From assembly GCA_020912385.1 (NCBI GenBank), contig CP087216.1, positions 62,001-126,000 on the forward strand: 64,000 nt of DNA, in the 5' to 3' direction. The notes under the pieces are model-generated. The model was given only the letters and a program-made list of their open reading frames with translations, made no database searches and was not told where the DNA came from. The translations under genes were made by a program, and so were the position numbers. Each line of letters begins with the position of its first letter. The first letter of the stretch is position 1. Origin of the DNA: Neofusicoccum parvum (taxonomy: Eukaryota; Ascomycota; Dothideomycetes; Botryosphaeriales; Botryosphaeriaceae). Positions 53,399-64,000 of the stretch are shown here, piece after piece.

Positions 53399-56300
53399 CT
53401 ACGCCGACCTGGTAGCCTTCTCCGGATCGTCATTTACACGAGCAACATCAGCATCGCTCTCAGCATCCCCACCCTCCTTCTTCCCCCGGCCAAACAACCG
53501 CTTGACCCAGCGGCCGAAGCGGCTGCTCGCGCGGCTGCACGGGCGGTAGACCAGCACGACCGGCCTGCCCACGAACTTTGCGGCGCGCTCGAACCAGGCG
53601 TCGGGGAACAGGCGGACGACGATGGCCCAGGGCAGGCAGAACAGGGCGACGACGATCGAGATGGCCCACTGGGCGCCGTTGATGCGCACGATGCTGAAGG
53701 CCTTGCCGCCGACGAAGGCGATGGCGATCTGGCAGCCGACCATGACGGCGCAGATGGCGATGAAGAACCAGTTGCGGTGCACGCCCGCGAAGATGTTGAA
53801 CTTGTTGTCCAGCCGCCGGTTGTTGAACATGTTGAACACCTGCATCCACACGAAGCAGTTGAACACCACCGACCGCAGCTCCGCGTCCGGGTAGTCCAGG
53901 AACTTGGGCCCACCGAAGTGCAGGATCAGCGTGACCGCGAGCTGGAAGATGGCCTGCCCGATGATCATCTTCCACATGACGATCGAGATGAGCGGCGCCG
54001 ACCGCGCCGGCGGCTTGCGGTTGAGGATTTCCTCCGTGGGTGGGTCGGTGGCGAGCGCGAGCGCGGCGAGAGAGTCCCTGCAGAGAGGAGTCAGCATCTG
54101 CACTCTTCAACAACTTGATTAGGGGGAACTTACATGATGAGGTTGATCCACAGTAGCTGCACCGCGGTGAGCACGGATCTCATCTCGGAGTCGGACACCG
54201 AGGACACGAAGGTCAGGATGACGGCGGTGATGTTGACGGTAAGCTGGAACTGGAGGAACTTGCGGACAGCATCGTTGACGGCGCGGCCCCACATGAGGGC
54301 GGTCAGGATGGAGGCGAAGTTGTCGTCCATGAGGATGATGGCCGAGGCCTCCTTGGCCACTTCGGTGCCAGCAATGCCCATGGAAAACCCAATGTCGGCG
54401 GCCTTCAGCGCGGGGCCGTCGTTGGTGCCGTCGCCGGTCACGGCAACGATGTCGCCCATGGAGCGGAGCTTGGTCACGAGAATGCGCTTGTCCTCGGGAG
54501 ACGAGCGGGCGAGGACCTGCAGGCGGGGGAGAATCTCAGTCATCTTCTCGTCGGAGAGGGTGCGGAAGACCGGGCCCTCCATGACGATGCCGTCCGTGTA
54601 GATGCCGCAGTCAGTGGCAATCGCCTTCGCGGTGACGACGTTGTCGCCCGTGACCATGCGGACACAGACACCGGCGTGCTGGGCCTTAGCGACGGCTTGG
54701 GGAACACCGGGGCGGATGGGATCCTGAATACCAACAACACCAAGAAGCGTCATGTCCCTCAGCAAATCATCGACATTCGCAACGCTGGGGTCTTCAGACG
54801 AGGCGGCTCCTGCCGGGGGCCATTGCGGGAAGTCCTTGGTGACGAGGGCAATGGTGCGCAGCGACTGCTCGGCGTAGTTGTTGATGATGGTCTCGAAGCG
54901 CTGTCTGCGTTGCTGGTCCAGGGGAAGAACCTCGCCGTTGGTGGACTGGAGGGAAGAGCTGAAGCCGAGCAGGATCTCGGAGGCACCCTTCACGAGGAAG
55001 CGGTAGCTGCCGCTGGGAAGCTTCTGGACAGCACCCATGCACTTGCGGCCAGAGTCGAAGGGCATGAGCTGGGCAACCTGGGCGTTGGCACGCTCTTCGC
55101 TGAGAGAGCCCATGCCGAGCACGTTGCGGGCAAACCCGAGCAGCGCGGTCTCGGTCTTAGAGCCCACGAAACCGGCCTCGCCAGCCTCCTCGCCCTCGAA
55201 AGCGGTCGAGTTGATGGCGATGGACTCGATGAGGCATCTCTTCTGCTCCGCAGTCATGTCCTTGGCGAATGCGGCGGAGCGGCGCTCGTCGCCCCGTTGG
55301 TTCTTGTCGTCAAACGAGTCTTCGCCGAAAGTGCCGGTGACGACGGTCATCTTGTTCTGCGTGAGGGTGCCGGTCTTGTCGGAGCAGACGGTGGTGGCGT
55401 TGCCCATGGTTTCGCAGGACTTCAGGATGCGGACCAGGTTGTTGAGCTTGACGAGGCGGGTGGTGGCAAAGGCCAGGGCGAGCGTCACGGCCAGGGGCAG
55501 GCCCTCGGGGACAGCCACGACAATGACGGTGATGGCGACGATGAGAATGTCCATGAACTTGGAGGCCTTCTCGTTCGCCGTCAGCTCGCTGCCGGGCAGA
55601 GTGCCGAGGAAGCGGAACAGCAGCACGAAGAACAGGAAGGCGGCCGCACTGCTGCCCAGCTTGGCGATGGCGCCGGCCAGCCCGTCCAGCTTGACCTGCA
55701 GCGGGGTGGGCTCGGGGTCCTGGCGCATGGCCATGAGGATCTTGCCGTAGCTGGAGTTGACGCCGACGGAGGTGACGAGGTAGGTGCCCACGCCCTCGAG
55801 CACCTTGCTGCCGGAGATGATGAACGGGTCCAGGTCGCCGTGCTTGGCGTGGCCCTGCTCGAGGAGGCGCACCACCTGGTCGCCGCCGGTCTTCTTCATC
55901 TGGTCGGACTCGCCGGTGGCCGACGACTCGTCGCATTTGACGTTGTGGCCGGCGATGAACACGCCGTCGGCGGGCACCAGGTCGCCGGGCTCCAGGTGGA
56001 CCACGTCGCCAACCAGCACGTCGTGCACGGAGAGCTCGAACGACTTGCCGGAGCGGATGACCTTGACCACGCGGTCCTCCTTCTTGGTGTTCAGCCGGAC
56101 GAAGGCGCGCTCCTTCTGGTAGTCGTTCAGCGCGCCCACCATGACCACAATCACAATGGCAATGCAGATGGCGCAGCCCTCGATCCAGTCCACCGGCATG
56201 GGCGCGCCCGGCTCGTGCTCGACGCCAAACGTCTCGTACAGGCCCAGGGCGAGCGAGATGGCGGCGGCCACGGTCAGCAGGATCAGCACCTTGTCGTTGT

Positions 56301-57072
56301 AGGCGAGCCACATGAGCTTCCACAGCGGCGTGGGCTTCTTGGCCGGCAGCACGTTCTTCTTGAACACGCGGATGCGGTCGGCGAAGGCGCCCGAGTCTGC
56401 GTGCGGCTGGTGGGCCGTGCCAGCGATGGCCGTGGCCGTCCCTGCGGCCGTTCCGGGGGTTCCGCCGCGCTCCAGCTCCCACTCCTTCGACGCCGGCTTC
56501 GTCGCCTCGTCGAACGACACGGTGCCCGACAGCGTCGTCTCGTCGATGCTGAGCCCGGCGCTCCGGTCCGACCGCAGGCCGCGTTCGATGCCGGCGAGCC
56601 CGCCCAGCGCCACGAAGGCGGGCAGCGACTTGGGGTTCAGCAGCTTGTTGAGCTGGCCGGACGAGAAGGCGAAGGCGTTGTTGTCGACGTCGAAGTCGGC
56701 CTCTGCGCCGGGATCGGGCCGCAGGGCGTCCTGCTGCTCCTCGTAGGAGAACAGGCTGGCCGAGCTGCTCATGGTGGAGCCTCCGGACGTCTTCGGCGGG
56801 GCCAGGTGCGGGCTGTTGGGGGCCAGCGTGCTGCCGCTCATGGCGCGGTCGCGGTATGCGCCCACGGGCTCGGCGGCCAGGTTGCTGGGAGAGAGGCCAG
56901 TGTCCGGCGAGTCTGCTGCGGGGTGAGGTGAGGTGTTGTGGGTGTTGTGGGAGTCGCCATCCTGGACATGTCAGCTGCGGGTGGGGCGCGGCGAGCGCAC
57001 TGGGGCACGTACGGGAATCTCGATGGTTATCTGCGGCAGGCCGCTGTCGGGGGTGGTGTTTGCGGAAGCCAT
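53399..57072 (-). CDS. P-type Ca2+-ATPase, PMCA/PMC1 type
   Basis: Three exons (57072-57013, 56961-54134, 54077-53399) encode 1188 residues. The start exon has a good context (CACCATGGCT) and encodes MASANTTPDSG. A long Ser/Pro-rich N terminus (to about 190) precedes the pump. Visible motifs: CDESSATGESDQ (actuator), VAVPEGLPLAV (helix 4 Ca2+ site), CSDKTGTLTQNKMT with phosphorylated Asp at about 548, LVKGASEILL (nucleotide site), MVTGDNVVTA and VTGDGTNDGPAL (hinge). Helices 5 and 6 carry NITAVILTF and QLLWINLIMDSLAALALATD, with the second intron splitting IM|D. It pumps Ca2+ out of the cytosol, at vacuolar or plasma membrane. The C terminus is short and basic, without a clear calmodulin site. 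Confidence 0.95.
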
Positions 57073-58306
57073 GGTGGCGGCGCTGACTTGCCAGATCTGC
57101 CTGCACCATCTCTCGGGCTCTGCGGCGTATATCTACGGCTGCTAACGGGGCTGTGCTCGCCCCCCAATCGCGAGCCTCAGCGGAGCAGAAGCGCCGTCGC
57201 GACAAAGCGCGCAACAGCAGGCGCGGCGCCAACTCGCCAGCGGCTGCCAGAGGTGGTGCCAAGGGCGGAGGCCAAGCCCGCGCGTGCAGCCGGCCTGAGC
57301 AGCGCGTCCAGCCCGGCCAGCGCGGCCAGCCCCGGCCTCCGCCCCGCACCCTGCCCGCGAGCTGCGGAGGGGCGCGCCGCGGGTGCCTCCGACCGGCGTG
57401 GTTTCAGCGCGCACATCTGCCGGCGGCGAGAAACAAGGCAGTTTTGCAGCGCAGAGTGTGCCTTCTTGGCGTGGCTGAGCTCCGCTGGCGCAAGAGCCTC
57501 ACCAGCCCGGCGCCGAGCTCGCGGCCGCCAGCCCATCCCAGCACCCCCCAGCACGCTAGAGCGCGGGCGATCCTCGCTGCGTGATTAACTGGCCGCCCGG
57601 GGATGACGTCCGCGGCTTGCGGGGTTGGCCCTTCAAACAGCCCGGACATCGCCCTCTCGTCTTCCTCCCTCCCCGACCTCGATCGATTGCCGCTCCTGCG
57701 AGGCGGATAACTCCCCTCCCCACGCGCCGAGTGCGGGACGGCCATGGCAAATCCATGCGGATAAACTACTCGACTGCCGGCTGCCGTCGTGAGGCCTGCT
57801 CGACTCGCGTCTCGCCGCCGGTTCACTTCGTCTTTGCGGGCGCAGCAACGACGGCGACGGCCCAGGCGACCGCTCTGCCATCAGCGGACGCGCAACGCTT
57901 TATTCCTCGCGCCTTGGTTGCACAGGCTCGCCGGTGCCAGCTGACATCCAGCGGCGACGGCTCTCTGCTGGTCAACAAGAGCCAGCTAAGAGGGGGGAGG
58001 CGGCTGGGCGCAGTGTGGCATTGCTCTTGGCGGCCGTCGTTCTTATGGCCCAGCGCCCTCAGTGCTCGACCTCAGGCGACGAGGCAAGCAGCGGCAAGAC
58101 CGTGGCATTTTCTTCTTTTCTCTGCAGCCTGCCAGCCGTGCCGGAGCGAGCCTGCGCGATCCGGGCCTCCCTGCTCCACCTCCTCCGCCCTCTCCACGCC
58201 GTGCCACCGTGGCGCAGGCCCGCTCTGCGACGCACACGCGACGTGTCCAGGCAAGGCTGAATGGGTGCGACGTCACAGCTGCCCACGCTAGAATGCCCGC
58301 CGTGCG
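57073..58306. other. Divergent promoter region of the Ca2+-ATPase and a regulator
   Basis: About 1.2 kb, GC-rich, between divergent starts. Several overlapping open frames come from base composition. No gene supported. Confidence 0.45.
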
Positions 58307-59765
58307 ATGCGAGCACCCATGAGCTCTCCACCGCCCCAGTCTGAGCCGGGCAGTGCTGACGACGGCACTGGCTCCAGCACCACCATTGCGCGGCCCCTCG
58401 AGCGCCGCGCCACCGTCGGCGAGGCGCCCTCGCCGTCGTGCCATCGCTGGCGTCCCCGGAGCAAGTCGGTGTCCAACGCGTGCGAGCGCTGCAGGCGCAG
58501 GAAGATCCGCTGCGACGGCGAGTCCGGCCCATGCTCCACCTGCATCCGGTTCTGCGTGGCTTGCGTGCGGCCGCCGAAGCTGAAGGACCGCGTGGGAGTG
58601 TAAGTGCTGCTGCTCTGCGCCTCCTTCTCCCTGCTGACCATGGCGACGCAGCGGCGCCCACCGCGCTCTGGCGAGCCGCATCCAGTATCTGGAGGCCCAG
58701 CTGGCCGAGATGGGCGATGTGCAGACGGCTGCAACTCCCGTCTGGCATGAGGACCTGTGGAATTCGACGCCTTCTACGCCCCGGCCAGCTCAGCCGTCTC
58801 TCCACGTGGACACGAGCTTCGAGATGCCCCAGCGCTCGTTCTCCTTTGACTTTGCCCCGTCAACCCCAGCAGAAAGCGCAGCGCAGCCCGACATCCCCAC
58901 CATCGAGATCTCCGACTGTGGAGGACCCTCGCCCACCATGCTCTCGCCTGCGCCGTCGCTGCTCTCTGCAAACTCTCGTTGTTCTACGCCGGAGCCGTAT
59001 TCGATCACTACGCCCATCATGGGCTCTGCGCTGGTGCCGCCCATGTTCGGATCCCCGGTCTCGCCGCCAGTGTCAGCATGCCAACGGCCGCCGTGGGAGA
59101 ACTGCTCTCATGGCGAAGCGAATGAAGGCGGCTACCTCAGCCCCCCTGATCACGGCAAGCAGTCGTTCTCTCGCCGCTCGTCCATCTCCTCGCTCGGCCT
59201 GGACCAGGACTTCAACTCGATCAGCCTGCAGTTTTCCCCGTTCGAAGACGAGCCGCAGTCGCCGGGTGTGTTTCCGGATTCGTTCCGGCCGCAGTCCAGA
59301 GGCTCCCATCACTCGACAACGCCGACGGGACCAGGAACGATGACGCCGAAGATGCCGACCAAGTTCGAGGCGGAAACGCTCTCGGACATCTTCTTCGAAA
59401 AGACGGAGCATGATCGCCGCCCCGTCGAGCATTCCTTCTACCAGACCTGCCTCGACCTGGTCTACGATCTCTCCTCGGACAGCATGCAGAGCCAGGACAC
59501 GAGCCTGGTCGAGCTTCTGATCACACCGTACTCGCTGCGCATGGCCCGGTTCTACGTTTTCATGACGATGGCGGTTGGGATGCGCTTGCGGACCGGAGGC
59601 CGCATGACGGACAACTCCCTGCTCGACACCTGCTACCGGCTAGCCATGCAGCAGACCGAGACGGCGAGCTTCTGGAGCGAGGTGGGCGGCGTGGAAGCGG
59701 CGTCGCTCCTTGCATTGTTCGCGAGAAGCGGCGACCCGCACGCGGTAGATAAGATGGACCATTAA
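58307..59765 (+). CDS. Zn2Cys6 transcription factor
   Basis: Two exons (58307-58599, 58652-59765) give 468 residues. The zinc cluster ACERCRRRKIRCDGESGP then CSTCIRFCVAC has C-x2-C-x6-C-x6-C-x2-C-x6-C spacing near 59-86, and the splice leads into a short coiled coil (ALASRIQYLEAQLAEM) typical of dimeric regulators. A Ser/Pro-rich middle follows. The C-terminal 130 residues (ETLSDIFFEKTE, FYQTCLDLVYDL, RMARFYVFMTMAVGMRLR, LLDTCYRLAMQQTE) look like the beginning of the fungal regulatory domain, so the protein is shorter than many family members or is C-terminally truncated. Targets unknown. An internal Met at residue 5 is an alternative start. Confidence 0.8.
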
Positions 59766-60632
59766 GCGGGCGTTCGCAGAAGACTTGTTGGGGCGTGGTT
59801 ATATTTATCTTGCATTATATCCCTGGACTCGGACCAGAGTCTCCACTGCGGAGGAAGGGCGCTCGAGTGCATCCGAAAACGGCTCCGGCACTGCTGGGGG
59901 ATGTGGGTCTTTTTTTGCAATCTGAAACAGGAGATCTCGTTGGATCTTCGGAAGGCTCTGCCGTGCTGTTCTCCACCTTGCACCTTTCCTCAAGTGTCAA
60001 TGCGATCTGCGTATCCCTATTTTGTTAGCTGCGAGAATGCTATCCTTGCCAGCAGCTTTCTGCAGCAAAGTTGCATTTAGCCATGTGTGCATTGCGTTGC
60101 ATGATCGAATGAATGCCTGGAAACTTGTGACCTGGCGCCGTTGAGATTCGGCACTTGGCGCGGGCGCTTCAACGCTGATAACGGCGGCAAGGAGGCTCTC
60201 CACATCACTGGCGTTGCCCTCGGACAGCGGATCAGTCGTATCCTGAAATTCTACCCCGACGGAAGCTTGCCTCGTTGGGACAAGCTCTGGCGCACGTTGG
60301 CCACGGGTTTCAATGTCCTACCTGAAAGGGGTGGCACCCACGAAAACCCCAAACGTCACTTTCGCAAATGAGGCTCTTGGCAGCGGTTAGGTACTCTCGC
60401 TCCGACGCACCCCCATGGACTTAACTCGTTTCAAACACTTCGGCAATGAACACCAAACAATGCCAAGCGATCGGCAACCCGACGGCAGATCCACTGCCCC
60501 CATCTTGCTCACTATAAACCGCCAGCATGTGCCGAGCACTCGAATCAGCAGCGCACTCCATCACTCTGCTCCTCTTTCTTGTTTTTTCAGTCTGTCGTTC
60601 ACTCGGTTTGATACCTGTTGCACTCCTTCACA
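59766..60632. other. Intergenic region, no gene seen
   Basis: About 870 bases between two plus-strand genes. A CTATAAAC box at about 60512 lies some 120 bases upstream of the DUF1996 start. Confidence 0.4.
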
Positions 60633-61656
60633 ATGCTGGGCATTACCATTTCCATTCTCTCGGCCGTGAGCGCCGCCAACGCCTACACCGTCATTGTGCA
60701 CGAGCAGTTCATGAAGAAAAACATTGACCCTCTTGTCTACCCCGGCGAATACAAGTCCCACATGCACTCTTTCTTTGGCTCCGACGCCATCACCAAAGAC
60801 AAGCCTACCTCTGCAGAGCTCCAGCAGGGCTGCGCATCGGGAGAGAACCCCAACGATCTCTCCGTCTACTGTGAGCACCCTTTCCCGCGTCGCAATCGAA
60901 CGAGCCTAACCATGCTCAGGGGTCCCGACGCTGTACGTCGTCGACGGCAACACCCGCACCGAAGTCCCGCCCATGCGCTTCTCCACCTACTACGAGAACA
61001 TCCTCTACGCCGACGCGCCCATCCCGCAGGACTTCTCCGTGATCGCCGGCTCCGCAACCGCCACCTCCCAATCCGAGCTCTCCTCCGACACGGGGCTCCA
61101 GTGGTTCTGCGAGGGCGACGACGGCGAAGACAAAGACGACGCCGCCTTCCCAACAACGACATGCTCGACGCACCTGCAGACGATCTTCTACTTCCACGAC
61201 TGCGTCGACCCGTCGTCGCTCAACAGCACGTACAGCTCCGGGTCGTACGGCAACTCCAACTACTGCCCGACGGGCTACAACCGCATCCCGCGGCTGCGCT
61301 TCTCCATCCGCTACGACCTGCGCAAGCTGCTGCCGGACGGCTGGTCGGGCGCGCCGCCGCTGGAGCTGGCGTCCGGCCCGTCGTACAGCATGCACGGCGA
61401 CTTCATCAACGGCTGGTTCGAGGACGCCGCCACCTCCATGCTGACCGTCGCCGCCGACAAGCGCGAGTTCGCGCAGGTCGACGGTGAGCACGGCGACGGC
61501 AAGAGCGGCCCGACGTGCGTGGCTGCCGACGCCGATCCGAGCGGCGGGACGGACGATTACGACACCGCCGTGTCGATGATGGGGAAGAAGTTGAGGAGGG
61601 CGCTGAGGAGGGCGAGGAGCGTTATGGATAGGAGGGCGAGGTGGTCGAACTACTGA
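60633..61656 (+). CDS. Secreted DUF1996 domain protein
   Basis: Two exons (60633-60870, 60920-61656) give 324 residues. A signal peptide (MLGITISILSAVSAANA) is followed by the DUF1996 opening DPLVYPGEYKSHMHSFFGSDAI, with conserved His residues. The splice restores VYWVPTLYVVDG. Later motifs are CSTHLQTIFYFHDCVD, CPTGYNRIPRLRFSIRYDL and SMHGDFINGWFEDA, all typical of the family, with paired cysteines suiting an extracellular protein. A basic C-terminal tail (KKLRRALRRARSVMDRRAR) is unusual. Members are common in fungal secretomes; I know of no settled activity, although the fold may bind or cleave carbohydrate. Start: the ATG that begins the hydrophobic leader. Confidence 0.87.
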
Positions 61657-62172
61657 TTTGGTTGGCTTTGGACGGCCATTCCGGGTTGCGTGTCGCCGCT
61701 GTGCTTTTGGTTTTTCTTGTATATAAAAGTAAAGAGTTGAGGGATTTCATGAAGAGATGCATTGTCCATACCTCAACCAAGACGTATTGTTGTTGCCGTG
61801 GTGCCGTGCGAGCAAGAGTGATATTTTCAATTGAACATAAACAAGAACGCATCAAGCTTAACATTTCCCATGTCAAAAGGATTAGCATACTAGGCTCAGC
61901 TGTATTTGATACTACAATATGGAGATTTGAAGATGCGAAAATTCAGAGAGTGGCGTTTACACGCCCGCTACTATCGAAAAATCTCATCATTGCACATTTG
62001 CGCCCAGACGAACACTTCAGGAAGCTCGCAGATCCCAAGGATTGGCCAGATCTTGTAATTACTTTACAAAGTTGTTATTCGAACGTATTCACCGTTACTC
62101 TTCTAGGTCTGGGAACAATGTACTCGGAAGTGAACGAGAGAAAGTGTTACGAGGGATGTTCTACTACAGCGA
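61657..62172. other. Convergent gap, no gene seen
   Basis: About 515 AT-richer bases between the 3' ends of the DUF1996 and HET genes. Confidence 0.4.
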
Positions 62173-64000
62173 TTAAGCCAAGTATATGGTCTTGATATCT
62201 AAATTCCCTTTGCGAGCTTCATCCCACGCAGCTGAGAAAATGCTAGCGACAGCCACACGCTCCGCAACATCCTCAAACCACTGTACAACCAGGCAGTTGA
62301 TGTACGTCTTTTTTCCTCGCAAATGCATACTTGATGTAGGCACTAAGAATAAATCCATCGGAAGAACTTCCGAGATGTTCAAGCCGTACAAGTATCCGCA
62401 GTGATCTCCGTTGTTGTCCTCCATATCAACTTTCTGATAGAAGCTATCATCAATTCCGTAACCCAGATCCTCGTATTGGAATAGCGAAGCTGGTAGTGCT
62501 GCAGAATCAAAGCAGAGAACGTTGTAGGCTCCAACATCCTCCAAGCTTCCTGGATAAATCTCACCATTTTTGGGGAGCTCTCTGCAGTCTTGTAGGGCGC
62601 CCCGACGTGCAAGTCTGAACTCTTTGATCTCATCTTGGAACTTCCAGCTCTCATACGTCCCATCGAGACATTCCATCCACCTGACATTGCTCTTCCATCC
62701 GGCCCATGACCAAGTCGGGAGTGGGGAAGGAACAGATGCGGAAAGATTTTCCGAGGCGCCAATTTGTTCAAGCCTACGCCTTGTAGCTGTTCCGCATGGC
62801 ACCCAGTACAGAGCTATACCAAGCTCACTCCCAGGAAGGCCGTAAGTGAAACCCCATCCCGTTATCGAAGCCACTCGAGACAAGGCTCCCGTGAACGCAT
62901 TGAGAATATCCGATTCGCGAGAAAGCTTCCTTTTCGTATACTGCTCAACAAGGTCTTGGTAAGCCATCTGACCTGCTCCGTGAGCTGTATACAGCCATTC
63001 AGCTTCATCGTCCGGATCGGTCATGCGCTCATCAAGAGTAGCAAGGAAGCCCTCTTCAGCAGCATCAAGGCGTGCGAATGGATTGGGTGTTGTAGTGTCG
63101 TAGTCCACAGATAGGCCGAGGTGCAACTCCGCTTGGCCGCTGTGTGAACACTCGCAGATGACTTCATTGTCGGTGAACACGACGCGTCTTGACGATAGAT
63201 GCTGTTCTTGAAACGTCCAGCCACGTTGCACATATGCGTAATTTTCGTCCACCGTTGCCCCAACAAAGTCTGATCTGTACTCGTAGCTGTAGTCGGACTT
63301 TCTCTTCAACCGGAGAGTCTCCGCGGGCTCCGAGACTTGCTGTTCTCGGGTGCCAGGCCGTATCCCGGGCAACGGGCTATTGCTGTTTTCTCCAGAAGCT
63401 GCAATGATCGTGAAGTACGCATTTGCGTAGATTTCGTCCATCCGCCTGATCCAGTGGCTCTTCGCCTCCCCGTCGTCCTGGATGATGCAAAAGCGGTCCA
63501 CCCAGAGATAGCGCTCACCAACAAGATGTACGAACTCCATGGCATCCTTCACAACAGTCGGAATTTCCGGATTCTCTGATAATGAACCATGCTGTGTCAG
63601 AAATGCCAGTAGGTTGCTTCTGGTCTCGAATTCAGGTCGAATGTTCGATTGGCCCCAGACGTAGCTCAATGTGACGTATCGAGCCGGGTAATTGACCTGC
63701 ACCAGCCTCTTTTCTTCCACATCAATCACCATGAAGGCGAAAGACTCTGGCTCTTCATGTCCAGGTTGGTTCTTGCGGTTGATCCAATCTTTCCCATGAT
63801 CGTGACCACGATCACATTGTTGCAGCCAGCTCTTGACGAATTCAAGATCCAGCACCGACCCATCTCCCATGCGGTCCAAGCGGTTGCAGATCTCCGGGTT
63901 CACGGAAGGGTCCAGCCAGCGGAACCATTCCATGTTGAGCAGCATATCCGGTGAACGCTGGTCGAATCTGGGTTGCACCGATATCTTATCGTCGGAGAAT
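62173..64000 (-). CDS. HET-domain protein, 5' end beyond the window
   Basis: A continuous frame runs from the right edge of the window to the stop at 62173, about 608 residues without introns. The frame is open to position 64000 and begins with no ATG, so the N terminus lies outside. The HET domain is clear: YVTLSYVWGQSN, then VVKDAMEFVHLVGERYLWVDRFCIIQDD, WIRRMDEIYANAYFTIIAASG and later YVQRGWTFQEQHLSSRRVVFTDNEVICEC. The C-terminal part has PLPTWSWAGW, common in such proteins. HET proteins take part in recognising non-self after hyphal fusion and can trigger cell death; many copies per genome have no known role. Confidence 0.9.
   Translation of the reverse strand, partial: FSDDKISVQPRFDQRSPDMLLNMEWFRWLDPSVNPEICNRLDRMGDGSVLDLEFVKSWLQQCDRGHDHGKDWINRKNQPGHEEPESFAFMVIDVEEKRLVQVNYPARYVTLSYVWGQSNIRPEFETRSNLLAFLTQHGSLSENPEIPTVVKDAMEFVHLVGERYLWVDRFCIIQDDGEAKSHWIRRMDEIYANAYFTIIAASGENSNSPLPGIRPGTREQQVSEPAETLRLKRKSDYSYEYRSDFVGATVDENYAYVQRGWTFQEQHLSSRRVVFTDNEVICECSHSGQAELHLGLSVDYDTTTPNPFARLDAAEEGFLATLDERMTDPDDEAEWLYTAHGAGQMAYQDLVEQYTKRKLSRESDILNAFTGALSRVASITGWGFTYGLPGSELGIALYWVPCGTATRRRLEQIGASENLSASVPSPLPTWSWAGWKSNVRWMECLDGTYESWKFQDEIKEFRLARRGALQDCRELPKNGEIYPGSLEDVGAYNVLCFDSAALPASLFQYEDLGYGIDDSFYQKVDMEDNNGDHCGYLYGLNISEVLPMDLFLVPTSSMHLRGKKTYINCLVVQWFEDVAERVAVASIFSAAWDEARKGNLDIKTIYLA

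Noticed and set aside
54676..56931. A 751-codon plus-strand open frame
   Set aside because: It lies antisense to the Ca2+-ATPase; the long frame results from GC-biased third codon positions.
57141..58300. Overlapping frames in the promoter between the Ca2+-ATPase and the regulator
   Set aside because: Multiple phases are open at once on both strands, which is a composition effect; no motif or splice support.
1..64000. CRISPR arrays, bacterial insertion sequences, rRNA or clear tRNA genes
   Set aside because: I looked for regularly spaced repeats, transposase motifs and cloverleaf patterns and found none that hold up.

Overview
This is nuclear DNA from a filamentous ascomycete (Pezizomycotina). 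Most genes carry short introns of about 45-105 nt with GT...AG ends and CTAAC/CTGAC-like branch points. Gene families are typically fungal: Zn2Cys6 regulators, a HET-domain protein, RTA1, fungal rhodopsin-like, UstYa/DUF3328, DUF1996 and GXWXG/DUF4334 proteins. A Dothideomycete is my guess from the gene mix, but I cannot establish the class. Exon structures were worked out by hand from splice signals, reading phase and family similarity.

Layout. 0.6-5.3 kb: L-rhamnose mutarotase, a secreted PL4 rhamnogalacturonan lyase and a Zn2Cys6 regulator, which together look like a small pectin (RG-I) utilisation group. 5.6-20.2 kb: a secreted PAF-acetylhydrolase-like esterase, a GXWXG protein, a secreted Kex2-processed precursor with three near-identical 39-residue units, a coiled-coil protein, a second Zn2Cys6 regulator, a zinc alcohol dehydrogenase and a multi-pass membrane protein.

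20.5-30.6 kb is the most interesting part. A secreted precursor carries eight copies of the hexapeptide QVRFVF, separated by spacers made only of X-Ala and X-Pro dipeptides. It is followed by four proteins that each have two HxxHC motifs (two classic UstYa/DUF3328 type, two intronless UstYa-like), an AflR-type Zn2Cys6 regulator and a sucrose-type MFS transporter. This is the architecture of a fungal ribosomal-peptide (dikaritin-type) cluster. A 9-bp motif, TCCGAATTA, occurs once in each of the three promoter regions that serve the precursor and the four UstYa-type genes.

30.8-37.1 kb: a hevein-domain secreted protein, an RTA1 membrane protein and a secreted GMC oxidoreductase. 38.4-41 kb: a gene-poor stretch with a retropepsin-like relic interrupted by a complete 408-bp miniature LTR element (70-bp LTRs, primer-binding site, polypurine tract, 5-bp target duplication). 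41-46.7 kb: a Zn2Cys6 regulator, a 2OG-Fe(II) oxygenase and a seven-exon fungal rhodopsin-domain protein. 47.8-51.3 kb: a persulfide-dioxygenase-like metallo-beta-lactamase facing a YeeE/YedE thiosulfate-type transporter (a sulfur pair), then a DUF1275 membrane protein. 53.4-57.1 kb: a plasma-membrane-type Ca2+-ATPase. 58.3-64 kb: a Zn2Cys6 regulator, a DUF1996 secreted protein and a HET-domain gene that runs off the right edge.
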